Below are positions 45,066-53,118 of a stretch of 64,000 bases of DNA, piece by piece; the first letter of the stretch is position 1, and every line of letters starts with the position of its first letter. The notes beneath the pieces were generated by a model that made no database searches, was not told the origin of the DNA, and was given only the letters and a program-made list of their open reading frames with translations. The position numbers and the translations under genes are program-made. This stretch comes from CAVRTM01 sp963696105 (GTDB lineage Bacteria > Actinomycetota > Actinomycetes > Actinomycetales > Dermatophilaceae), in contig CAVOIP010000002.1 in the NCBI GenBank assembly GCA_963696105.1, forward strand, positions 248,001 to 312,000. The letters run 5' to 3'.

Positions 45066-45441
45066 CGCGGTGTCCCCGGTGGGCGGGGAGCTCCCGGCCG
45101 TCGAAGCAGGACCGCGCCCCGGTGTGGCAGGCGACCCCGACCTGGTCGACCCGGACGAGGAGCGCGTCCCCGTCGCAGTCGAGCGCGACGTCCTTGACCA
45201 GCTGGGCGTGGCCGGAGGTGTCGCCCTTGCGCCAGTACTCCTGCCGACTGCGCGACCAGAAGGTCACCCGGCCGGTGGTGAGGGTGCGGTGCAGCGCCTC
45301 GTCGTCCATCCAGCCGACCATGAGGACCTCGGCGGAGTCGAACTGCTGGACGACGGCACAGACCAGTCCGTCGCCGTCGCGCTTGAGGCGGGCGGCGACC
45401 GCCGGGTCCAGAGAGGAGGTGGGGGTTGACACCTGCCTCAT
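45058..45441 (-). CDS. hisI: Phosphoribosyl-AMP cyclohydrolase
   Basis: HisI opens the ring of phosphoribosyl-AMP in histidine synthesis. The 127-residue single-domain protein has VCAVVQQFDSAEVLMVGWMDDEALHRTL, VTFWSRSRQEYWRKGDTSGH, and the metal-binding DCDGDALLVRVDQVGVACHTGARSCF. ATG at 45441 (MRQVSTPTSS) is used; GTG at 45432 also fits, while the longer open frame up to 45582 only reads through short DNA repeats. HisE is encoded separately at 51.9 kb. It is the first gene of the trp-lgt-glt run. Confidence 0.92.
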   Translation of the reverse strand: MRQVSTPTSSLDPAVAARLKRDGDGLVCAVVQQFDSAEVLMVGWMDDEALHRTLTTGRVTFWSRSRQEYWRKGDTSGHAQLVKDVALDCDGDALLVRVDQVGVACHTGARSCFDGRELPAHRGHRDA

Positions 45442-45484
45442 TCTGCCGTGTTGCGGGCGCGCCCCCGCACACGGCCCAGCATCC

Positions 45485-45532
45485 GTACCCGCGTCCGTCC
45501 CTGCGTTCGTCCCCGCATCCGCCCCTGCGTCC
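45485..45532. repeat. 12-bp tandem repeat upstream of hisI
   Basis: Four degenerate copies of a 12-bp unit (about GTCCCTGCGTCC) at 45485, 45497, 45509 and 45521, with a partial fifth. They lie 44 bases upstream of the hisI start, in the promoter region. Both strands stay open through them because 12 is a multiple of 3. Confidence 0.75.
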
Positions 45533-45618
45533 GTCCGGGCATGACCACGAGGGGGGTGCGCGCTGTGAGGCGCCCGGGGCACCCCCTCGCGGGGCCGCCG
45601 GACTGACAGGATGGCGCC

Positions 45619-46260
45619 ATGACCTCACCTGCGCGCCGCGAGCGGTCGGCCCTGTGCGACACCTTCGAGACGGTGGGGCCGGACGCCCCCACCCTGTGCT
45701 CCCCGTGGCGGACCCGGGACCTGGCGGCGCACCTGGTGATCCGGGAAGGACGCCCCGACGCGGCGCTCGGCATGTTCGTGCCCCCGCTGGCCGAGCGCGC
45801 CCGACGGGTGCAGGACGGCTACGCGGCGGAGCCCTGGCCCGAGCTGGTGGAGCGGGTGCGCACCGGGCCGCCGTCGTGGTCCCCGACGCGGCTCGAGCCG
45901 GTCGACACGGTCGTCAACCTGGCCGAGATGTTCCTCCACCACGAGGACGTGCTGCGGGCCGCTGCGGACTGGGAGCCGCGCCCGCTGCCCGACGACCTCG
46001 AGCAGGGTCTCTGGTCCGTGCTGACGCGCACCGGCCGGCTGCTGTTCCGCCGCGCGGCGGTGGGCGTGGTGCTGGTCACGCCCACGTACGGCCGCCGGCT
46101 GGTCCGGACCCCACCATCGGGTGCCGGCTCGGTCGTGCTGCGGGGCACCCCCGGGGAGCTGCTCCTGCACGCCTCGGGCCGGCAGCGGGTCGCACGCGTC
46201 ACGGTCGAGGGGCCCGCCGACGCCCGGTCCGCGTTCCAGGACACCGACCTCAGCCTCTGA
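45619..46260 (+). CDS. TIGR03085-type metal-binding (DinB/MDMPI-like) protein
   Basis: A 213-residue protein of the mycothiol-dependent maleylpyruvate isomerase/DinB superfamily: LCSPWRTRDLAAHLVIREGRPDAALG near residue 27, with the first helix-bundle His, and VNLAEMFLHHEDVLRA near 98, with the HH pair of the metal site. The C-terminus (GELLLHASGRQRVARVTVEG) is an SCP2-like strand region. Likely a thiol-dependent enzyme of unknown substrate. The start is ATG at 45619. It sits between divergent hisI and convergent hisF, a layout also seen in relatives. Confidence 0.83.
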   Translation: MTSPARRERSALCDTFETVGPDAPTLCSPWRTRDLAAHLVIREGRPDAALGMFVPPLAERARRVQDGYAAEPWPELVERVRTGPPSWSPTRLEPVDTVVNLAEMFLHHEDVLRAAADWEPRPLPDDLEQGLWSVLTRTGRLLFRRAAVGVVLVTPTYGRRLVRTPPSGAGSVVLRGTPGELLLHASGRQRVARVTVEGPADARSAFQDTDLSL

Positions 46261-46290
46261 CCGCCGACGCGTGCGGCGACGGCGCCGGGC

Positions 46291-47064
46291 TCAGCGGACC
46301 GGGTGGCCCTCCGCCCGCAGCGCGGCCTTGACCTCCGCGATCGTCAGCTCACCGAAGTGGAAGACGCTGGCGGCCAGCACCGCGTCGGCGCCCGCGTCGA
46401 CCGCCGGTGCGAAGTCCTTCAGCGCGCCCGCGCCGCCACTGGCGATCAGCGGCACGCCCACCTCGCGACGGACCCGCTCGATCAGCGGCAGGTCGAACCC
46501 GTCCCGCGTGCCGTCCGCGTCCATGGAGTTCAGCAGGATCTCCCCCGCGCCCAGCTCGGCAGCGCGGGCGCACCACTCGACCGCGTCGATGCCGGTCCCC
46601 CGACGACCTCCGTGGGTGGTGACCTCGAAGTCGTCGCTGAGGCCGCCGGAGTCGGTCCGGCGGCGGCGCACGTCCGCCGACAGGACCAGCACCTGCGCGC
46701 CGAACCGGTCCGCGACCTCCGCGATCAGCTCGGGCCGGGCGATCGCCGCCGTGTTGACCCCCACCTTGTCGGCGCCCGCGCGCAGCAGCCGGTCGACGTG
46801 CTCCACCGACCGCACGCCCCCGCCCACCGTGAGCGGGATGAAGACCTCCTCGGCCGTGCGGCTTACCACGTCGTACGTCGTGTCGCGGTCGCCGCTGCTG
46901 GCCGTGACGTCCAGGAACGTCAGCTCGTCGGCGCCCTGGGCGTCGTACCTGTGGGCGAGCTCCACCGGGTCGCCGGCGTCGCGCAGGTTCTCGAAGTTGA
47001 CACCCTTGACGACGCGGCCGGCGTCGACGTCCAGGCAGGGGATGACACGAATGGCGACACTCAC
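46291..47064 (-). CDS. hisF: Imidazole glycerol phosphate synthase, cyclase subunit
   Basis: HisF forms imidazole glycerol phosphate and AICAR using ammonia from HisH. The 257-residue TIM barrel has the catalytic Asp in VIPCLDVDAGRVVKGVNF (near residue 11), GADELTFLDVTASSGDR, LTVGGGVRSVEHVDRLLRAGADKVGVNT, the second catalytic Asp region VLVLSADVRRR near 130, and LIASGGAGALKDF. The start is GTG at 47064 (MSVAIRVIPC). HisH is not in this window. It is a single-gene unit facing the TIGR03085 gene. Confidence 0.95.
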   Translation of the reverse strand: MSVAIRVIPCLDVDAGRVVKGVNFENLRDAGDPVELAHRYDAQGADELTFLDVTASSGDRDTTYDVVSRTAEEVFIPLTVGGGVRSVEHVDRLLRAGADKVGVNTAAIARPELIAEVADRFGAQVLVLSADVRRRRTDSGGLSDDFEVTTHGGRRGTGIDAVEWCARAAELGAGEILLNSMDADGTRDGFDLPLIERVRREVGVPLIASGGAGALKDFAPAVDAGADAVLAASVFHFGELTIAEVKAALRAEGHPVR

Positions 47065-47114
47065 GCGGTCAGCCTAACGACGCTTCCGCGGGCGCCCCTC
47101 GCTACGGTCGGAGG

Positions 47115-47696
47115 ATGACCACCGGGCCCGACCTCGACGCCGTGGCCGCGTGCCTGGCGCTCATCTCGGCGGCCGAACCGCGCTGTGGCGACACGGTGGT
47201 CGTCGCGGTCGACGGTCCCAGTGGCGCTGGCAAGACCACCCTGACCCGGGCGCTGCGCCGGCACCTGGGCCGTCCGCCGGTGCTCCACCTGGACGCGCTC
47301 TACCCCGGGTGGGACGGCCTGCCGCTCACGCCGGCGATCCTGCACGACCGGGTCCTGGCACCACTCGCACGCGGTCAGCGGGCGGCATACCAGCGCTTCG
47401 ACTGGGAGGCGGACGCGTTCGCCGAGGAGCACGAGGTGCGCGCCGCCCCGCTGCTGCTGGTGGAGGGCTGTGGCGCGGGCGCGTGGCCCGGCTTCGCCTA
47501 CGTCGCGGTCCTGATCTGGGTCGATGCACCGACCGCGGTGCGGTACGAGCGCGCGATCGCCCGCGACGGGGAGACCTACCGGTCGAACTGGGAGCGCTGG
47601 GCAGCCTCCGAGCGAGCGCTGTTCCGCGCCGACCGGACCCGTGAGCGCGCCGACCTGGTGGTGGATACCCGGGAGGTGCGGGACACCGAACGGTGA
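47115..47696 (+). CDS. P-loop kinase, uridine/cytidylate-kinase-like
   Basis: A 193-residue P-loop protein: Walker A VVVAVDGPSGAGKTTLTRALRRHL near residue 28, HLDALYPGWDGLPLTP as the substrate-binding loop, a middle helix YQRFDWEADAFAEEHEV, and LLLVEGCGAGAWPG as a Walker B-like strand. The lid is Arg-rich (YERAIARDGETYRSNWERW). It resembles uridine kinase-like proteins of unknown substrate. ATG at 47115 follows CGGAGG. Diverges from hisF by 50 bases. Confidence 0.83.
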   Translation: MTTGPDLDAVAACLALISAAEPRCGDTVVVAVDGPSGAGKTTLTRALRRHLGRPPVLHLDALYPGWDGLPLTPAILHDRVLAPLARGQRAAYQRFDWEADAFAEEHEVRAAPLLLVEGCGAGAWPGFAYVAVLIWVDAPTAVRYERAIARDGETYRSNWERWAASERALFRADRTRERADLVVDTREVRDTER

Positions 47697-47796
47697 CGTC
47701 CCGGTGGACGCGCCCCCGTTTCCGTGCCCGGAATGGGCAGAATGGCCGCATGGCTCAGGCAACGGCCCCCCGGGTGCTCCCGGGAACGGCTGACCG

Positions 47797-48990
47797 ATGA
47801 CGTCCCTCGACCACTGGCGCAGCCGCAGCGCCGCACTCGCCCCGCGCGCGGCCCGTCGTTCCCGCAGGTCGGCCCGGGAGCGCGTGGACCGGCTGCGGCA
47901 GCGCAGCTTCCTGATCGTGCAGTGTGCCCTGGCCGGCGCGATCGCCTGGTGGATCGCCAAGAACCTCCTCGGCCACCCGCAGCCGTTCTTCGCCCCGGTC
48001 GCGGCGATCGTGGCCCTCGGCCTGTCGTTCGGGCAGCGGCTGCGCCGGGTGACCGAGGTCGTCATCGGCGTGGCCATCGGCGTGTTCATCGGGGACCTGT
48101 TCGTGCAGCTGTTCGGGTCGGGGGTCTGGCAGGTGGCCGTCGTCGCCATGGCGTCGATGAGCATCGCGGCGCTGCTCGGGGCGGGGGTCCTCATGACCAC
48201 CCAGTCGGGGGTGCAGGCCGTCATCATCACGACGCTGGTGGCCCAACCTGGCGCCGCGCTCGGGCGCTGGCTCGACGCGGTCGTCGGAGGCGCCGTCGCG
48301 CTGGTCGCGGCGACCGTCGTCCCCGCCTCTCCCCTGCGCAAGCCGCGCGCGCAGGCGGCGGCCGTGGTGGCCGACATCGCCGCCGTCCTGCACGACACCG
48401 CGCGGGCGCTGGACCTGCGCGACGACGTGCTGGCCCGCGACACGCTGCAGCGGGCGCGGGACTCCGAGCGAGGCCTGGACGTGCTGCGGTCGCTGTCCGC
48501 CGAGGGGGTGGCGGTCGTGCGGCTGTCACCGTTCCGCCGCCGGCACCTGCCCGGCGTCCAGGCCATCGCCGACCTGCTCGAGCCGCTGGACCGGGCTATC
48601 CGCAACATCCGGGTCCTGGTCCGGCGGGCCAGCGTGGCCATCTGGAGCGAGGAGCCGGTGCCGCCCTCGTACGTCACGCTCATCTCCGACCTGGCCGACG
48701 TCACGGACGTCATCGCCGCCGAGCTGAAGGAACGTCGTCTCCCGGTCGGCTCCCGCGACCCGCTGGCCGCGATCGGGCGCGAGAGCGCCCGAACCGCCGG
48801 TGCCCATCCCATGCTCTCGGCGGAGGTGATGCGCGCCCAGGTGCGCTCGACGATCGTCGACCTGTTGATGCTGACCGGGTTGACGTACGACGAGGCGCGG
48901 GCGCGCGTTCCGGCATCCGCGGCCCTGGACGACCACGACACCGGTTCCTCGGCACTGGACGACCACGACGCAGGTTCGCCGACCCCCTGA
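47797..48990 (+). CDS. FUSC/aromatic-acid-exporter-like membrane protein
   Basis: A 397-residue protein. The N-terminal ~190 residues hold five to six membrane segments of FUSC type (LAGAIAWWIAKNLLGHPQPFFAPVAAIVALGLSFGQRLRR, then VIGVAIGVFIGDLFVQLFG). The C-terminal half is cytoplasmic and helical. Such proteins are related to aromatic-acid and other exporters. The tail has two near-repeats of LDDHD(T/A)GS encoded by a DNA repeat that continues past the stop. ATG at 47797 is used. A second proposed frame across 47724-49040 is a shadow. Confidence 0.82.
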   Translation: MTSLDHWRSRSAALAPRAARRSRRSARERVDRLRQRSFLIVQCALAGAIAWWIAKNLLGHPQPFFAPVAAIVALGLSFGQRLRRVTEVVIGVAIGVFIGDLFVQLFGSGVWQVAVVAMASMSIAALLGAGVLMTTQSGVQAVIITTLVAQPGAALGRWLDAVVGGAVALVAATVVPASPLRKPRAQAAAVVADIAAVLHDTARALDLRDDVLARDTLQRARDSERGLDVLRSLSAEGVAVVRLSPFRRRHLPGVQAIADLLEPLDRAIRNIRVLVRRASVAIWSEEPVPPSYVTLISDLADVTDVIAAELKERRLPVGSRDPLAAIGRESARTAGAHPMLSAEVMRAQVRSTIVDLLMLTGLTYDEARARVPASAALDDHDTGSSALDDHDAGSPTP

Positions 48991-49060
48991 GGCCACGGCT
49001 CCGGTTCCGCACCACTGGACGACCGGACGCTGCACGGTAGTGGCCTGCGTCCGCTGCCGT

Positions 49061-49095
49061 GCCGGGTGCCGGGTGCCGGGTGCCGGGTGCCGGGT
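49061..49095. repeat. Five tandem copies of GCCGGGT
   Basis: Exact 7-bp tandem repeat at 49061-49095 (five copies), ending 44 bases before the start of the MFS gene. It lies in the presumed promoter or leader region. Confidence 0.95.
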
Positions 49096-49139
49096 GGGGC
49101 GCGGGGCGGTGTCGGCCACGGGTGCCAGAATTGTCGACG

Positions 49140-50360
49140 ATGACCACCGCCCCAGCCCCGATGCGCACCCATGCCCCAGCCACCGGGCTGCCGCCGGTGC
49201 CTCTGCTCGCCCTGGCGCTCCTCGCCGTCACCGCCAACCTGCGGGTCGCGATGTCCAGCCTGCCGCCGCTGCGCGACACCATCGTCGCCGACCTCCACCT
49301 GAGCAACACCGCGATGGGGGCCCTGACCACCCTGCCGGTGCTCTGCATGGGCCTGTTCGCCCCTGCGGCTCAGCGGCTGGCCCGCCGCTTCGGCGCCGCC
49401 GCCGGCGTGCAGCTCGCCGTACTCATCGTCATGGCGGGTGTGGGCAGCCGGCTCTGGGGTGACACCACCTGGGTGCTGTACGCCGGGACCTTCCTCGCGG
49501 GCGTCGGCATCGCGATCGGCGGCACGCTCCTGCCGGGCCTGGTCAAGGCGCTGTTCCCGCCGCACCGGACCGGCTTGGTCACCGGCCTCTACATGCTGGC
49601 GATGATGGGCGGCGCCGCCGTGTCGTCGGCCGTGTCGGTGCCGCTGGCCGACCGGCTGGGTTCCTGGCAGGGATCGCTTGCATCATGGAGCCTGCTCGCC
49701 GCCGTCGGCGCGCTCGCCTGGGCTCCCGTCACCGTGGGCTCGGCGCGGCACCGCGCGGCCAACCCGGAGGTCGACTCCGGACACGGCCTCCCCTGGCGCC
49801 ACCGCACCGCGTGGCTCGTGGCGGCGTTCATGGCCCTGCAGTCGTGGCTGTTCTACTCCTGCCTGGCGTGGGTGGCCCCGTCATTCCAGGACCACGGCTG
49901 GGACGCGACCACGACCGGCTACCTGCTGTCGGTGTTCAGCGGGGTCCAGGTGTGCTCGGGGCTGCTCGGCCCGCTCCTCGCCGACCGGGTCCACGACCGG
50001 CGGGTGCTCCTGCTGTCGGCGTCGGTCTTCGTCGCGGCGGGCCTGCTCGGCCTGGCCATCGCCCCGGGGGCCGCGCCGTGGCTGTGGGTGGCGTTGCTGG
50101 GCATGGGCCAGGGACCGGCGTTCTCCCTCGGCATGGTGCTGCTGATCGACTACTCCCGTACCCCGCAGGGCAGCGGTCGGCTCGCGGCGATGGTGCTGTT
50201 CGTCAGCTACACCGTGGCCGCATGGGGTCCGACGACCATGGGTGCGGTGCGGGACGCCACCGGCAGCTTCCGCGCCGTGTGGGTTGTCCTGCTCGGTCTC
50301 GCGGTGGTGCAGACCGTGCTGGTGACGCGGTTCCGGCGCTCTCTCCCGCAGACGCCCTGA
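49140..50360 (+). CDS. MFS transporter, CynX/NimT-like
   Basis: A 406-residue major-facilitator protein with twelve membrane segments: LLALALLAVTANLRVAMSSLPPLRDTI at the start, GTFLAGVGIAIGGTLLPGLVKALFPPHRTGLVTGLYMLAMMGG in segments 4-5, and SVFSGVQVCSGLLGPLLADRVHDRRVLLLSA in the second half. The pattern (VTANLRxAxxSLPPL) is that of CynX/NimT and related cyanate/2-nitroimidazole exporters; the real substrate is unknown. ATG at 49140 lies just after the 7-bp repeats; no strong ribosome site is visible. A 16-bp repeat follows its stop. Confidence 0.85.
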   Translation: MTTAPAPMRTHAPATGLPPVPLLALALLAVTANLRVAMSSLPPLRDTIVADLHLSNTAMGALTTLPVLCMGLFAPAAQRLARRFGAAAGVQLAVLIVMAGVGSRLWGDTTWVLYAGTFLAGVGIAIGGTLLPGLVKALFPPHRTGLVTGLYMLAMMGGAAVSSAVSVPLADRLGSWQGSLASWSLLAAVGALAWAPVTVGSARHRAANPEVDSGHGLPWRHRTAWLVAAFMALQSWLFYSCLAWVAPSFQDHGWDATTTGYLLSVFSGVQVCSGLLGPLLADRVHDRRVLLLSASVFVAAGLLGLAIAPGAAPWLWVALLGMGQGPAFSLGMVLLIDYSRTPQGSGRLAAMVLFVSYTVAAWGPTTMGAVRDATGSFRAVWVVLLGLAVVQTVLVTRFRRSLPQTP

Positions 50361-50383
50361 CAGGTCACCCCGGGTCGCGCTGA

Positions 50384-50431
50384 GCGTCGCCACCACGCGG
50401 CGTCGCCACCACGCGGCGTCGTCACCACGCG
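50384..50431. repeat. 16-bp tandem repeat after the MFS gene
   Basis: Three copies of GCGTCGCCACCACGCG (one base differs in the third) at 50384, 50400 and 50416. Each unit can form a short CGCG-ended hairpin. The tract lies between the convergent MFS and PH-domain genes and may end transcripts. Confidence 0.9.
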
Positions 50432-50509
50432 GCGGCCCGCAGATCCGTCACGGCGCGTTGCTGCCGTGCAGCGCCACGCCGGCGCTTTCTGGCGCAGGTG
50501 TCGACCTGG

Positions 50510-51004
50510 TCAGGGTCGGCGAGGCTCCTGGCGCTCACCGTGGACCTGCACCAGGGCGGACAGCCTGCCCGCCTCGGCACGGCTGATCGCGCCGTCGGCC
50601 TTCTGGATCGCCATGACCGCAACGGTGTCGGTGTCGTCGAGGTCGAGGGTGACCCAGGGGGCGCCCCCTCCGAACTGCACGCGGACGATCTGAGCCCAGG
50701 ACAGCCGCCGGGTGGTGAAGAGGTTGCGGACGACGATGCCGTCACGCGTGGGTACCGCCCGGATGGAGGCAAAGCGCCACATCACCGCGGCAACGGCAAC
50801 CCCGATGAGCTCGAGCGCCAGGCGGTCAATCACCGTCCAGCCGCCGAAGAGGGGATCTCCCTGCGGCAGGGAGAGCGCGCCGACCGTGAAGATCACCAGC
50901 GCGGCCACAGCCACCCCGAGCGAGACCTTCCGTCCCCGACGAGGCCGGAACACGGCATACGGGTCTTTCGACGGTGTCGCCGGCGGCTGCTGGGACGCGG
51001 GCAT
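50510..51004 (-). CDS. PH-domain (bacterial PH) membrane protein
   Basis: A 164-residue protein with two membrane segments (VSLGVAVAALVIFTVGALSL and LALELIGVAVAAVMW) followed by a bacterial PH-like domain (IRAVPTRDGIVVRNLFTTRRLSWAQIVRVQFGGGAPWVTLDLDDTDTVAVMAIQ). This family is regularly found after hisG in Actinobacteria; role unknown. Start ATG at 51004 shares one base with the hisG stop (ATGA-type overlap read as TGATG). The C-terminus ends in a basic tail. Confidence 0.85.
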   Translation of the reverse strand: MPASQQPPATPSKDPYAVFRPRRGRKVSLGVAVAALVIFTVGALSLPQGDPLFGGWTVIDRLALELIGVAVAAVMWRFASIRAVPTRDGIVVRNLFTTRRLSWAQIVRVQFGGGAPWVTLDLDDTDTVAVMAIQKADGAISRAEAGRLSALVQVHGERQEPRRP

Positions 51005-51849
51005 CAGAGCCGACAGGCCGCGATGTCGGTGACCAGGATGGCGCGCGCGCCCAGCTCGTACAGCTCGTCCATCACCTGGTTGGTGCGCGAGCGGGGAACC
51101 ATGGACCGTACGGCGACGTAGCCCTTGTCGTGCAGCGGGGACACGGTCGGCGACTCCAGACCGGGCGTGAGGGCGCAGGCCCGCTCGACCAGCTCGACGC
51201 GGACGTCGTAGTCCATCATCACGTAGCTGCGTGCGGTCAGGACTCCTTGCAGCCTGCGGACGAGGACATCGATAGCCGCCTGGTTGGTGCTGTCCTCGCG
51301 GCCGATCAGGACGGCCTCGCTGCGCAGGATGGGCTCGCCGAAGACCTCGAGGCCCTGGTTGCGCAGCGTGGTGCCGGTCTCGACGACGTCGGCAATGACG
51401 TCCGCGACACCGAGGGTGATCGCGGTCTCGACGGCGCCGTCGAGGCGGACCACGTCACCGCTGACGCCCTGTTCGCTCAGGTGCGCCGAGACCAGCCCGG
51501 CGTAGCTGGTGGCCACCCGCAGGCCGTCGACGTCCTTCACCGAGTCGGCGACGCCCGGTCGTGCGGCGAAGCGGAAGGTCGAGCCGGCGAAGCCCAGCTG
51601 CATGACCTCGTGGGCACGGCTGCCCGAATCCAGCAGCAGGTCCCGGCCTGTGATGCCCAGGTCCAGCGTGCCGGAGCCCACGTAGACGGCAATATCCCGC
51701 GGACGCAGGAAGAAGAACTCGACGTCGTTGTCGACGTCGGCCAGGATCAGCTCCTTGCTGTCCCGGCGGCCGCGGTAGCCGGCCTCGCGGAGCATCTCCG
51801 CGGCCGGTTCGGCGAGGGAGCCCTTGTTGGGCACGGCAATGCGAAGCAT
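51004..51849 (-). CDS. hisG: ATP phosphoribosyltransferase (long form)
   Basis: HisG starts histidine synthesis from PRPP and ATP. The 281-residue protein is the long form, with a C-terminal ACT-like domain for His feedback, so it needs no HisZ. Landmarks: MLRIAVPNKGSLAEPAAEML, FFFLRPRDIAVYVGSGTLDLGITGRDLL, the PRPP loop DVIADVVETGTTLRNQGL, and a regulatory domain with SPLHDKGYVAVRSMVPRSRTNQVMDEL. ATG at 51849 gives the standard start. It lies 25 bases after hisE, in the same direction. Confidence 0.95.
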   Translation of the reverse strand: MLRIAVPNKGSLAEPAAEMLREAGYRGRRDSKELILADVDNDVEFFFLRPRDIAVYVGSGTLDLGITGRDLLLDSGSRAHEVMQLGFAGSTFRFAARPGVADSVKDVDGLRVATSYAGLVSAHLSEQGVSGDVVRLDGAVETAITLGVADVIADVVETGTTLRNQGLEVFGEPILRSEAVLIGREDSTNQAAIDVLVRRLQGVLTARSYVMMDYDVRVELVERACALTPGLESPTVSPLHDKGYVAVRSMVPRSRTNQVMDELYELGARAILVTDIAACRL

Positions 51850-51874
51850 GAGTTTCCTTCGGTGAGAACGTCGA

Positions 51875-52138
51875 TCAGAGGTGGGCGTAGACGTCGTCCA
51901 ACGAGATGTCGGAGGCGAGCATGAGCACCTGCAGGTGGTAGAGCAGCTGGCTGATCTCCTCAGCCGTGCGCGCCTGACCCTCGTGCTCGGCCGCCATCCA
52001 TACCTCGGCTGCCTCCTCGACGATCTTCTTGCCGATCGCATGGACGCCCGCGTCCAGCTCGGTCACGGTGCCCGAGCCCGCGGGGCGGTTCGCCGCCTTG
52101 TCGGTGAGCTCGGCGAACAGCTGGTCGAAGGTCTTCAC
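51875..52138 (-). CDS. hisE: Phosphoribosyl-ATP pyrophosphatase
   Basis: HisE removes pyrophosphate from phosphoribosyl-ATP, the second step of histidine synthesis. The 87-residue protein is the classical all-helical MazG-like fold: VKTFDQLFAELTDKA, IGKKIVEEAAEVWMAAEHEG (acidic metal site), and EISQLLYHLQVLMLASDISLDDVYAHL. The start is GTG at 52138. Upstream, 52139-52377, I see no gene; the promoter of hisEG must be there or further out, beyond the orphan frame at 52.4-52.7 kb. Confidence 0.95.
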   Translation of the reverse strand: MKTFDQLFAELTDKAANRPAGSGTVTELDAGVHAIGKKIVEEAAEVWMAAEHEGQARTAEEISQLLYHLQVLMLASDISLDDVYAHL

Positions 52139-52377
52139 GGAAGTCAAGGTTACGGTGCCCCGGACGTCGTCCGGTTCACGCGTCCCCTCGTTCCGCGGCT
52201 CCGGCTGCCTCGGTGAGTCAGGGACGCCGAACGTCGCTCGCCCTGACGGACCACGCCAGAGCCCGAGGATGGCTCGAAGGGACGCCGAAGCCACCGCCCG
52301 ACGCGCGAGCAGCTTCCGACCAACCATCAGCTCGTGAAAGCCGATGCGGACTTCGCTGTCGCGGTGCTGACTGTGGA

Positions 52378-52737
52378 TCAGAGCAGGAGGGCTGGACCTT
52401 CGTGGAAGGTGACCCACGTGCCGTGCAGAACCTCTCCGGTCGCGCCCGGGTAGGGCACCGGGGGCGCGACTCCGGGCCACAGCTCGTCCTGACCGCCCGG
52501 CCCCGACTCCAGATCCGGTCCGTGGTCGGTGTCCTCGTCGGGGTAGCGAAGATCCTCCAGATCCCCGACGTTCGTCGCGCCCGCCCTGTCCGGGTCGGGG
52601 GTCGAGATCCCGATCGTGTACACCTGCCCGGCCGATCCCGGCGCCGCCCCCTGCCGTGGCGCCGCCCGGTCTCGGGACGCGGGCGGGGCGTAGGTCGGGC
52701 CCGGCCCGATCGCGAACCCGCCGCGGGCCAGGAACAC
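52378..52737 (-). pseudogene. Orphan reading frame cut by the IS3 element
   Basis: An open minus-strand frame (119 codons) that reads into the left end of the IS element. It starts, without the IS, at the codon next to the 4-bp target site. The product is acidic and Pro/Gly-rich (YTIGISTPDPDRAG, GDLEDLRYPDEDTDHGPDLESG) and resembles no family I know. It is probably the 3' part of a gene disrupted or displaced when the IS and the DUF222 remnant came together. Joined across the IS it would be in frame with the DUF222 remnant but after a TAG stop. It may also be a chance frame. Confidence 0.35.
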
Positions 52738-52791
52738 CTGAACCGCCCCGGGTTTGGTGGAGGGTCGTGATCTCTAGGAGAGGCTGGAGTC

Positions 52792-53118
52792 ATGCCTGCA
52801 CCGAGGAAGTACAGCGACGAGCTGCGTGAGCGCGCGGTTCGGATGGTGAACGAGACGTTGAAGGACAACCCGGCGATGGCGCACAAGCGTGCCTGTCACC
52901 AGGTCGGTGAGCAGCTCGGGATCCCGGGGGCGACGTTGCGGAACTGGTTCCGCAACCCGTCGACGAGCTCGCCGGCTGCGGCGTCGCCGGCGGTGGATCC
53001 GGCGACGCGGGTCGCGGAGCTGGAGCGGGAGAACCGTGAGCTGCGGCGGGCGAACGCGATCCTGAAGAGCGCGTCGGCTTTCTTCGCGGCGGAGCTCGAC
53101 CGCCCACCCACACGCTGA
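52792..53118 (+). CDS. IS3-family transposase OrfA
   Basis: A 108-residue helix-turn-helix protein (MPAPRKYSDELRERAVRMVNE, then HQVGEQLGIPGATLRNWFRN) with a C-terminal leucine-zipper-like coiled coil, VAELERENRELRRANAILKSASAFFAAEL, the typical OrfA architecture. It binds the IS ends and multimerises. ATG at 52792 follows AGGAGAGG. Its TGA stop overlaps the beginning of orfB, which is in the -1 frame. On its own OrfA usually acts as an inhibitor; the OrfAB fusion is the transposase. Confidence 0.92.
   Translation: MPAPRKYSDELRERAVRMVNETLKDNPAMAHKRACHQVGEQLGIPGATLRNWFRNPSTSSPAAASPAVDPATRVAELERENRELRRANAILKSASAFFAAELDRPPTR

Noticed and set aside
45442..45582. Longer HisI with a (T/A)DAG-repeat N-terminus
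   Set aside because: The extension only reads through 12-bp DNA repeats and has no counterpart in HisI; ATG at 45441 gives the normal length.
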